A stretch of DNA of 64,000 bases from Saturnia japonica (taxonomy: Eukaryota > Arthropoda > Insecta > Lepidoptera > Saturniidae). The stretch covers positions 7,524,501-7,588,500 of the forward strand of contig CM065321.1 in the NCBI GenBank assembly GCA_033032175.1, written 5' to 3'. The notes beneath the pieces were generated by a model. The model saw nothing but the letters and a program-made list of their open reading frames with translations, had not been told where the DNA came from and made no database searches. The position numbers and the translations under genes are program-made. This document shows, piece after piece, positions 44,992-56,900 of the stretch (position 1 is the stretch's first letter; each line of letters starts with the position of its first letter).

Positions 44992-47900
44992 GTAAGTTTT
45001 ACCAGCTTTTCTTTACAACAGATACTTTTAATGCAACGTTCGGAAAACTTTTCAGGTGGAATTGCAAAACGCTTTATTGCGTGAGGAGGATCAACATTCC
45101 CTTCGTAGTCCAAAACAAACATCTTCAATCCAAAATAAAAGGAAAAATTACAAATTTCAGGGTAATTCTAATTTTAATTAACAATTAGTAAATTATTTAA
45201 TTAGTAAACTGCCTCGTTAGCCTAGTAGTCGTAAGCGCGACTGCTATGATCGAGATCCTGTGTTTGAATCTCAGGTTTAGCAAATTGTTCGACTCGCCCC
45301 CTATTACATGGAACCTAAACACATACTCGGCGAAATGTGGGTGTACTAATGTATACCTCTGCCTAATCCTTCGGGGAATACAGGTGTGATGGTATGTTAT
45401 GTTAATTAGTAAATGCAAGCATCAGAACAAAAGGTAAAAGTGTTGTCTTTTGTAGGAAACTTAGTTGTAAATACTTAAATCTTCTTGTTCCCGCCCTTAT
45501 CCCACACTAGGTGATGTTGGTCAACCATGTCTTCTTCCATTCTAGCTTAATTACTCACAATCTCTACAGTTACTCCCCTTACATGCATATCCTCGTCACA
45601 TAATACATCACAGTCATTTTAGGGTGCCCTTTTCTCATATTACTGCCTACTATCATCAAATGTAAATATTTAAATAATATGCATTTATTTGCATTCAATT
45701 TTTTTTTAAAGTACAAAACATAGTTTGCCATAATTTCATTGGTACTTTATAATATGAGCGACTGAAATTGATATTAAAACAGATTAGTTTTAAATTTACA
45801 GATGATAAAATAATAGCAGAGAAGCAGGCGAAAGAAGAGAAAGAACAGTCAGAAAATATAGCTTCAATGTTGATTCACAATTATGATAATAAATTTTATG
45901 GAGAAGATGACACATCTCAACCAACATCTCGTGCAGCTCCTATCATACCCATTGAGGCTACACGCAAGAAGAAAAAAAGGAAGAGGTTACTACTTTATGT
46001 GACTTAAAAATTTAATTCTACTATTATAGTTTACTGGTCATATAAATAAAACATTTTTCTTCAACATATAAAGTTACTTTTACCTAATAAAATATGTCAA
46101 GCTGTGATATACATGTACATGAAATTTTTCAGTAAGGAAAAAATCTTATCACTGTTATTATTAGTTCACCAATGTAGGTGTTGGTTAGCAATTTTATTCA
46201 TAGAGTTAGCCCCAAAATTATAAACATCTGAGCATAGTCTTGGTTCTGCTCTTCAAGTTTTTCTTGTTTATGCAATATTCTCTCAATTTTGTTTATAAAT
46301 AAAGTTCATTATGCATATAATATATCTATCTCTACTTATAATAAACTAGCTGTGCCTGTGGCTTCGCTCACTTGTAGACTACGGAAAGCCCTTGCGAATC
46401 TTGCTCCCCCACTCCTGGCTATTTTAAAGACAAAAATGCTTATTGTGGGTGTTCTTTAGATAGATAGACTCTCCTTAACTTTTTTGTAGGTCTTTTTAAC
46501 GCCTACAATTATATAGTACATTAATTTGCTATATCTCTTATGGTTTACTCAGCATAAGCCATTTAAGCGGCCAAATTGATTCACCATGAACAGTTTTTTT
46601 ATTCATGGGAACCCTAATTCTTTTTCTAAAATAAAAGTATCCTAGATTACTCCTTATAACATCAGCTATCTATCAGTGAAAGTCCCGTCAAAATCGGTCC
46701 AACCGTTTCGGAGATTACCTGGAACAAACAGACAAAAAATTTAAAAATTGTTTTTTTATTATAGGTAACGTATATACTTTAATATGCATTCAGTAAAAAG
46801 CTGTTATTTTGACATTACAAACAGAAAATTAAATTTTATTAATTGTGTAGAAGAGTAAAGAGTCAAATATGTACATTGAAGATATTTGAAAAAAAAATAT
46901 ATGGGGGGGGCTTAGAATCATGGATAGCACCCATTTTGATAGTTTTTGAAATTTTTGTCTGTCGGTATGTTTGAACGCCAATCACGCAAAAACTAATGGG
47001 TCAATATTTAATGAAATTTGATATGGTTTTAGTTTATAGTCTGAAGGTACATTTAGGATGCATTTTTAGACGTATGAACATTTCTATGGTCTATAAATTG
47101 CGTTTATGTACATATAAAAAAGTAATTTACTGTAATATATATGTATACTGTAATATATTTTAAATATATACTGAAATTATAGTTTTTTTTATCTTAGAAA
47201 TAATAAACAAATACAAATGTATTTTTCATTAGGTATTCATAGATGGCTACACGCTATATTTTGCGTTTATCATGCATTCAAACTATCACGAATTTGATTT
47301 GATTTTAATTGTTACACTTAGGTATATTTTCTGCAAGGGCTCTTTATTAACAAATTTAGGCGGGTTATCCATTTTATAGATAAAAATATTGTTTTCAAAT
47401 TTTTCAAAATAATAAGCTATTTCGTCCTACATTCGATGATGGATGTCATTGTTTTATGCTTTTTTGTTTTATTGAGATTTTATTAAATTGTACTGAACAG
47501 ACATACTATAATGCTTCATTATTCACTGGATATTAATGGTTAATAAAAAATATTAAATAAACTCCGCTTTTAAAGATAGCAAAACCTATAATTTTTCTAT
47601 TGAACTACTCTACCCATATGTCTTCTGAATAATATCGGATAATATTTTAAATGAATATACTTGGATATTCATTAATGGGCTTTTCATTCATTGATTTGTG
47701 TTTTGGATTAACATTAAATTAATATGTCGTATAGAAAGTGGACGAGATAAAATCAGTATTTCATTGTTCAAAAAAAGAGTTTTACCTTTTTTATATCTAA
47801 TCACGGAGAGTAAGTGAAACGCACGATTAGCAGGACGCGTGATGTATGAAACAGAATCAGGCATAAGCCATACAATTGTAAACCTTGTAGTCTAAGTTAT

Positions 47901-50900
47901 AAGTCTGAAAATTTTTCTTAACAACTTGGTAGGAATTTAATAATATTATGTATAGTATGAATAACAACAAATTTTCAAAATTCAATCTTAATTTTAGATT
48001 AATAGGAACTTAATTTTTATGTCCCTTTCATTTGATTAAGCGCAGGTTGACCTTTGGTCTCGAAGTTCGAATTTTGACCAAGTGTTTATGGAACATTTGG
48101 TGCATGCGGTTTGATAGTTTCCAAATAGCTACAATCACATATTTAAAAAAAAAATGGCTAATGGAGCCTTCAGAACAACAAATGTGGGACGTGCATTTAG
48201 CTCTGTATCCTTGACGACAAATTATTATTTATGAATATTTGAGATTTTGTAAACAATGTTGCCAGGACAGTTAATATAAGTTATACTGGGTTTTTTATCA
48301 CTCCAACAGTGTAGATGTTAATCCATTATCCGTCGTCAAAAACTGCTTTTGTACTTGAAATGGACCTATACATGCCAATTTTCAACTAAACGTTTATCTG
48401 CCACCTTGATTTTTATATTACCAATTAATATTTCTTGGTTCCCTTTATGTCTTTTGTCTTAACTTACCATACCTATACCTAATGGTTCCGATTTCGTAAG
48501 CATTTAAAATTTTTGGCGACTATCTTGATTTTTAGATTTTTGCCTGAGACACTAAATTTTCCAGGGTTCTCTATATTATTTACTTTAGAACCATGATGTT
48601 TGTAACTCGTTGTGAAACAAACAAACTATTACTTTACAAATGTTGCCCTTCTTTTGGTTCCGTGGTAGTCGTGTTGTAATCAAAATAATATTTCAACACT
48701 ACATACATATGTTTTACTATAACTACCAGGAACACATTTCATTGTAACCTAGCAACATTTTTGTGATTTTATGATTATTAGCAAAATAACACGGAAAATA
48801 CTATCAAAATGTGTTTTGTTACCTATGAAACGATACTCCGTCTTTTTTTTGTTTTTGCAAAGAATTTTTACAATGTAATTGTACACAAGATGGTATATTT
48901 CCAAACTAATACTAAAGCACATGGTGTACTGCAATTGCATGACATATCTAAAAAGGGGCGCGTGCGTGTGCCCTTATACAAATGTGCTACGTCAACAAAA
49001 TACAGAGCGGGACCGCGCACCGAGGGCGCGAACGCGACGGAAACGATTCCCTCGAATTCTGTATAACCGACGGCGGATAACACGCTACGGTAACCAGCTG
49101 TCTGGAAACCAGTGCGTGCGAGCCCCTCTCACTACGTGCGACCAACCCTGCTCACACCCGAAACTACTAGGCGTGAAGAGGGCGAAACATCAAGGTACAC
49201 ACACGCAGTGAGGTGCCTGCTGGTAGGCGCGGCGATGACGTAGCACGGAGCGGAATGGACTGGGTCGCTGGCGGGTTGAACACTTAGTGAAGATGCAAAA
49301 TGACACACAGGCACCACAATAAAATTTGCTGTATTCTTCAAGACACAATACAATTTGTAGGTACTATCTTCTGGGTACTGTTTCTTCCAGTTTCTTGAGT
49401 CTTGAGTCTTGATTCTTCAGCTTGTGGCACCCGTGTATGCTCGTTGGCCCCAGTAGTGCGCCTTTTATATTGTTTGCCGGAGAGCGAGACGGACGATAGC
49501 GTCTCTATCTGTACTGCTCATTACCAAACTTGGGTGTGGTCCGGTAGCCGCGGTAATGCGTCGTGGTTGCACTATCGCTGTCTCTGTCTATTATTATTAT
49601 TACTTGTATGCAGAATACAATAAATCGTTAATATCTCTAATTACAATTATTCAATTACTATAAAAACTATTTCACATAAATGTAGACACAAATACCTATC
49701 CAAAAACACTAAATTTAACATTATAGGTTAATAAACATGGTAGATACAAAGCGTTAAACATTGCAACTTTAAACAGCTTGAAACTTGTTATATATACACT
49801 ATTCGATGTTACAGACATTATAAAACATATAGAGAAGGCCAATTTACCTATAAAACACAAAACATTACATACAACTTCTATATAATATGAATTATCGACG
49901 ATATATGATTTTAGTACTTGTAAGTGATTATTTTTATTGAATTACAAACATTTTCATAACTTATATACTATTCTTATATACCTACACGCTATAGTAACAT
50001 ATTCAAAGCATTAGAAACATTAAATTATTGATTGTTCGTACAAATGATTCATCCCTACAACTTATATTTACAATTGTTATTCTCGTATCATTACGCTTAG
50101 GCCTATGCGTCGCTAACAATATCCTTTCAAAATTTACAGTTTTGAATACTATTAAGGGACATTTTCCTGTTTTGACCGGCTCCATCTGCCTTTTTCTCAA
50201 ATCTGTGCCTACAATATACAATATTTTCTGGACAGTCTATACAACTTTAGATAGCAGGCTATAAAATTAAAATAAAATAAATACACCCCGACTTCATAAT
50301 TTTGAGAAATATTTATTTGAAAATTTCCTATTTATTATCTATATTAATCATCTCAATTAATGTGAATTTCAAAAGAAATTCTTAAAACTCACAAAACAAA
50401 AATAATGTAAACTTGTAAAAGTTTGAATGAAGGAAAGTTCTTTGATGTCGACATTTTATTCAAGTTTTAATGTTATAGATCGTATTATGATATAATATCA
50501 GAAACACGAAATGTATTCGTATTTACTATATTAATAATTTAGTATCGAAGAACGAGATTCGAAAAAATCTATACGCATCCGTCAAATGCGTCGGATGCGT
50601 AGATTCAGATTTAAAAAAAAAATCCGATTTAAAAAATCAGTACATATGTGAATTCGATTTGATATGCTGTAAAAGCGATATTACTCAATCCTACCTTCAA
50701 AGTGTGCCTTTTTAAGAGACACAATTCTATCACACATCATTGTTGCGTAACTTTAACCATTTAGGCAGCGCACGCAATGGAAACTTTCAAAAGGAATAAA
50801 TTTTCCCCGTTTTTGCAACATTTTTCATTGATGCTCCGCTCCTATTGGTCGTGGCGTGATGTTATATAGCCTTCCTCTTATATAACCTTCCTCGATAAAT

Positions 50901-53900
50901 AGGCTTACACTTAAATAATTTTTCCATTCCAACCTGTACTTCCTGAGATTAGCGTGTTCAACCAAACAAACTCTTCAGCTTTATAATGTTAGTGTAGATA
51001 TAATACTAAAACTATTTTAATTTCACTGTTATTAGCGTATATCAATCAAGAGTTTCTCATAGAAAAAGATTGGAATAGATGTCCATTGTCCAGTCTATAT
51101 TGCAAGCAACTACTTAATCACTATTACTATAAAATATACTTTTAATTATTTTTAGTTAAGCATTCACTAAAAACTGTTAAAAGTTCTATTTTTCTGATGA
51201 AATAGATCCCAAATAAGTATATGCCTGATAAACTGTCGCTATGAATCAATAAGGAAAGTTGCCAGCGCGTTTGGGATGAGGGAAGTCTCAGAAGAAGAAG
51301 CTTGGAATTTCTACTGGACTGATATGAGTGTGTCTGTGGAGAGAGCAAAAGAAATGAAAAGGTTTCAACGCATAAATCATTTTCCTGGAATGTTAGAAAT
51401 CTGCAGGTATTTATTAAACAGAACTAAACAAATGATAGGTTACTATTATTGATTATTATTAACTTAACTTTACCCTCTTTAATACCGCGAACATGAACTT
51501 ACCAGCTGTGCCAGCGGCTTCGCTCACGTGGACTACAGAATGTAATCGGTCGGGTACATGCGCTCCCGGCAATTTTAATGACAAAAATGTTTTACAACCT
51601 TACTCAACAAAGTTACTTCTTATAATATCAACTATCTACCAGTGAAAGTCCCGTCAAAGTTGGGTTTTTTTTTTATTATAAGTACCGTATAAACCTATAA
51701 ACTATAAAATTGAAATGTCTGTTTGTAATGTCAAAATAACAACTTTTTATTAAATGCATATGAAAGTATATACGATACCTACCTACTTATACCGGTAATC
51801 TCCGAAACTGTAGGACTGATTTTGACGGGACTTTCACTGGTAGATAGCTGATGTTATAAGTAGTAACTTAGACTAATTTTATTTAAAAAAATAATTAAGG
51901 TTCCGTGCAAATAAAAAAAACTGGTCATGGCGAACCAATTCGAGTGCATAAATGACTTGCACTGAGTAAACCATAAGAGATATATCAAATTAACGTACTA
52001 CATAGTTGTAGATATTAAAACGACCTACAAAAAAGTAAGCGAGAGTATATAGTATCTATACATAGACATCTCGTACCTCGTATCTATACGTAGAAATATG
52101 TCTATCTTCTAAAGCACACCCACAATAAGCATTTTTGTCCTTAAAATAATTGGGAGCGGGGGAGCAAGATCCGCGCGTGTCCGATCAATGGCATTCTGTA
52201 GTCCACGTGAGTTCAGCCGCGGGCACAGCTAGAATGTATATAAAAATTCTGTGTGTGTCTGTTAGTGATTGTGTTGTGTAGTCTGAACAACTTATCAAAT
52301 GAGATTTATATTGACATAATATATTTCTTTTATTATATCAAGATGACAATTCGTAGCTATGTCAAGGTCCGATAAGTACCTGGCCAAGTAGTATACGAAG
52401 TGTGTCCCAAAAGTATAAGACCTGTGCCCATAACTTCGTGCTAAAACGGCCGAATGACCTTTATGAAGTAGGTGCGTGACAAGTGACTCTTCACGAAGTC
52501 ATCGGCTACCATGGCAACCGACGATATTTTTTATTTCGAACGCAGCGTCTTTAACGCTTTAACGTGCGGTGTCGATTTCGTGTTCTTCGGATATTGCTAT
52601 TGTTGAATATCCGACAACGAATCGGAACATCGGAAGATCGGAACAACGAATTTGCATAAAGTTATGCTCCAAACTCGGAAAACGTTGTGTAGAGTCCATT
52701 GAAATGATGCAGGAGGAGGTACAAGCAATTCAGGAGTGTTAACAGCGATCCGCGTTTTGGTTGTCCTTCGAGTGCGATAACATAGAGTTTGTAGAACTCG
52801 CGACTGCGCAAAATCGTCGTTTGACTATGCACGAGATAGAAGATGATCTCGGGATTCCGAAAACATGTGTTTCAAGAATCCTGACCGAGAATTTGGGAAT
52901 GACTCGCGTGTCTGCGAAATGAATTCTAAAATTCCTCACAGTAGAGCAGAAAAGCCTTCGCTCCGAAATCGCTCAGGACAAATGGGAATTGGTTATTGAT
53001 GATGAAAATGTTCTCCGGAAGATTATTACTGGTGACGAATCCTGGGTTTACGGTTATGACCCCGAAACGAAATAACAATCCTCACAATGGAAGCTTCCAT
53101 CTGAGCTACGATCGAAAAAAGCATGTCAGAGTCGGAGCAACGTCAAGTCCATGTTAATTGTTTTCTTCGATTTCGAAGGTGTCGTGCATCCCGAATATGC
53201 ACCGAAAGGTCACACAATCAACAAAGAATTTTACCGAGAAATTCTGAAAAGATTGCATGACGCGGTGAGGAGGAAATAGCCGCGGTATTGTGCGTGCAAC
53301 GACTGGTTTTTTCACCAAAATAACGCGCCAGCGCATTTATCAAACCTCGTGCATCAGTTTTTAGCGAAACACAATATTAAACAACTCCGTCAGCCTCCGT
53401 ACAGTCCCGACATAAGCCCCTGCGACTTTTGGCTGTTCCCAAAATTAAAAATACCGCTCTAAGGACACCGGTTTGATGACAGAGACGGTTAAAACGAATG
53501 CGATGCGTGCACTATTCCGAAAACCGATTAGCAGAACTGCATCAGGATGTGGAAGCACCGATGTGAGTGTCTTGTTTAGTCGAAGGGGGACTACTTCGAA
53601 GAATGCCATGAGCCGGATGATGAAAGATAATGCCAGTACGAAGTTACAGGTACAAGTCGGATACTTTTGCAACACAGTAAGTAGTATATAAATATAGTGA
53701 TATATTAGGCTAAAAAGGTAGCATACAAGCACGCAATCCACCAGAGGTTTTGCCACTACTGCATACTGCAACCTATACCATGCAACCAAAACTACCCGCA
53801 AGACGATTTACAGTATTACCTAAATTAAGTCAATCAATTTGTTAGTTACATTTTGCCACTACGAAGTTGATACATCTTGTGTCAGTAGGTGTTGCCAACC

Positions 53901-56900
53901 ACATACTTCAGATCGGATCAAACCAGTGTGAGTTCTTCTTTGTAAGTTCTGCTTCTTTGTAGTAGAAATAGTTCTGAAGAGACTGTCCATATATGACAAG
54001 CATATGGATGACTAGATTTACATAGGCTTAGTTTACGCACCTTGACGTCTATATACACTTGTGTGGTGGTGGCTTCAATTGTGCCAACTCAGGCACATGG
54101 ACAATAAAAAGACGTGATATTACTAATACATCAACCATCTTGTTTTATCTATCTTGTCACTGGACGTATCAGCTGGACTGGAAGGCTCTCAGCCAATAAG
54201 TACAATGGCACTGATATGAAAAATGTTGTATAAAATACTATGACAAAAATATTTCACTTTCAAAATAAATGCATTCTGAGGAATTTTAATGTTCGCTTTT
54301 ATTTATTACAGGAAAGATTTACTTGCACGTAACTTAAATAGAATGCAAAAAATTTATCCAAAGGAATATAGTTTCTTCCCAAAAACATGGTGTCTACCAG
54401 CTGAGTGAGTGTATTCTTATTTTTACACCCCATAAACAATGAAATATTTAATAAACATAATACTCACTATGTACTTCAAATTGAATACTTATTTAATTGA
54501 ATTATTAATTTTTGTAGTTTTGGTGAGGTACTACTTTATAGTAAATCACGTAAGAACAAAACATTTATAATTAAGCCCGAATGTGGAAGTCAAGGTCGCG
54601 GGATCTACTTAACTAAATCACTCAAAGATATTAAGCCTACAGATAAACTTATATGTCAGGTAACTACTTCGTACTTAGCTAGCTTTCACATTTATAATAG
54701 GACTAGTAGTGTGCCCGCGGCTTCACACGTGTTTGTTATGCGGTAATTATTTTCATCCTGTAATTTTATTTTTACTCATATTATTGACAATTCTCATAGT
54801 CAATCAATTGAGAAATGATATATTATACTTCCCATGTAGTAGTAGTACTTCCGTGTTCATCAAAAAAATTTACTGCTATTTTTTTACTATTTGCTATTTA
54901 TTTGTTGACGATTCTTATAACCTATCAATTATGGAGTGACGTATGCTACCCGTCTACGAAATTAGATTAAAATTGGTTGAGAAGTGTTGAAAATGTAATT
55001 TAAATTTAAATTATATTTTTTGCGATTTCTAAAAGTAATATTGAAAATCGTTGTAGTCTATCAATTATGGGATAATTTATACTTCCCGTGTACATTGCAT
55101 CAAAATCGGTTAACTAAGTTTTTAATTAAAAAAATTACCATTTCTAAAAGTATCATCGAAAATTCTTATAGTCAATCAATTGACTAATGACAAGCTTCTC
55201 GTCTACAAAATTCAAAAAGAATCGCTCAAGCCGTTTTCCAGTTTAAATCTGGACATACAAACAGACAGACATACTGACAACATTTTTTAATGGCATATTT
55301 GTAATTAGTCTCCTTCATATAGTATGTCTATCGGGATTATTTTTTTGCGCTATTTGCTTGGCCTCGATCTTACCTTGATGGAAAGTAAAGGTGAGGCCGA
55401 CGATGTATCGCGCTTACCTATTAAATGCCTATTCACTCTTCGCTTGAAGACTCCCAAGTTATATGTGGATGGGAAAACAGACGACGGGAGTGAATTCCAC
55501 CTACAGATTTATTAATATAGATGTAAGATGTATAAAATAAGTAGAAACATAGTTTAAATAGCTATTAAACTAAATAATGTGCAGAAAATTATTATGATAA
55601 TTTAAATATGAAGGAAAACCTGAAAGAAATAGTCTTCTGCTGAATTATAAACTATAGACTTTTCTGTGATTGAAATCTGCCAATATGTTTATGGCTAACT
55701 TTTCGCTTGCCTATACGGTAAAGGCGAAGGCTGCACGTTCAGTTCCTTTCCGAGGGAAAGCAAACCTTTGCCTCGTAATATGTTGATATTATTTAAATGT
55801 CTTGCATTGGTTGTGAAACTTAAATTCTGCAAATAGATTCGTGCGATAATTCGTATTTTTGTTGTTTATGTACATTCTGGCAGTTTCATAATTATTTATT
55901 TATATAGTATTTTTCTATGTTTACTTTGGATATGAATAATTAATATTTAACTTTCTTTGGTAATAGGTATATCTTTCTAAACCATATTTGGTTGACGGAT
56001 ATAAATTCGATATAAGAGTGTACACTCTAATAACATCCTGCGACCCACTTAGAATATTTGTTTACAATGAAGGACTTGTAAGGTACGGTTAATTAATTAT
56101 TTTTAATTAATTAGTTTCTTTCCTACATGCTGTAGGCCCACGTGATAATTTACTGGCCTTAAATAAGGATAATACTGTCATTTGATCTGTAATTATTGTA
56201 GAAATTTATGTAGTTAGAAAACAGATTTTCATACTAAAATTAACTTTTTGAATTTTTGTTAGCTGTGCCTCGCAGATTCCTACTCGCGTTACATGCCTGT
56301 TTTATAACTACTTGCTTACAGATTGCGACATTGGTTGACGTTTATGTTCACTGATCCGCTCCTAAGGGTCTGTGGTGCGCAGCTTTGTACGCTGCGTGCG
56401 CGCCTTCCACCGCATCTGAGACTGAGGCACTGGTGCGACCGCGCCCCGACTGCCGTTGCTGCGTCCCGCGCGTCGCACCTCGTCCCCCAGTCTCAGATGC
56501 GGTGGAAGGCGCGCGCACGCAGCGTACGACGCTGCGCGCCACAGACCCTTAGGAGCGGATCAGTGAACATAAACGTCAATAACGTCGTTAACGTGATGTT
56601 AGTTAATATATTAGGTCGGGGAAAAAGTGTTTTCGCATAACGTAGCTAGGTATAAACTTGTTATAAAATTTATTTGGCTGTACTATTTGTATCTGGCTGG
56701 TTTTGGTAACATTAAAAAGGTTACATTAAAAATAAAAAAGTAAAAAAAAAGTTGTTTCTCGCTATGTTTCATTTGTTTGTTCAAATATGATTACAAAAAA
56801 GTCAAAAATGCAACTCAAGCAACGACTTTTATGGATCTAATGCAGTGTCAGTAAGAGTAGCATAAAGATGGTTCAAACGTTTTCAATCCGGAAATTTGGT

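Noticed and set aside
50003..50264. Overlapping opposite-strand ORFs of 72 and 78 codons
   Set aside because: No motifs and no splice structure consistent with TTLL, which skips this region. Likely chance.
56323..56640. Plus-strand 105-codon ORF (starting MRHWLTFMF) preceded by TTACAG
   Set aside because: It lies almost entirely in the GC-rich foldback, and an ORF runs on both strands because of the inverted symmetry. The TTACAG plus ATTGCGACA resemblance to the start of TTLL exon 8 is too short to indicate a duplicated exon.
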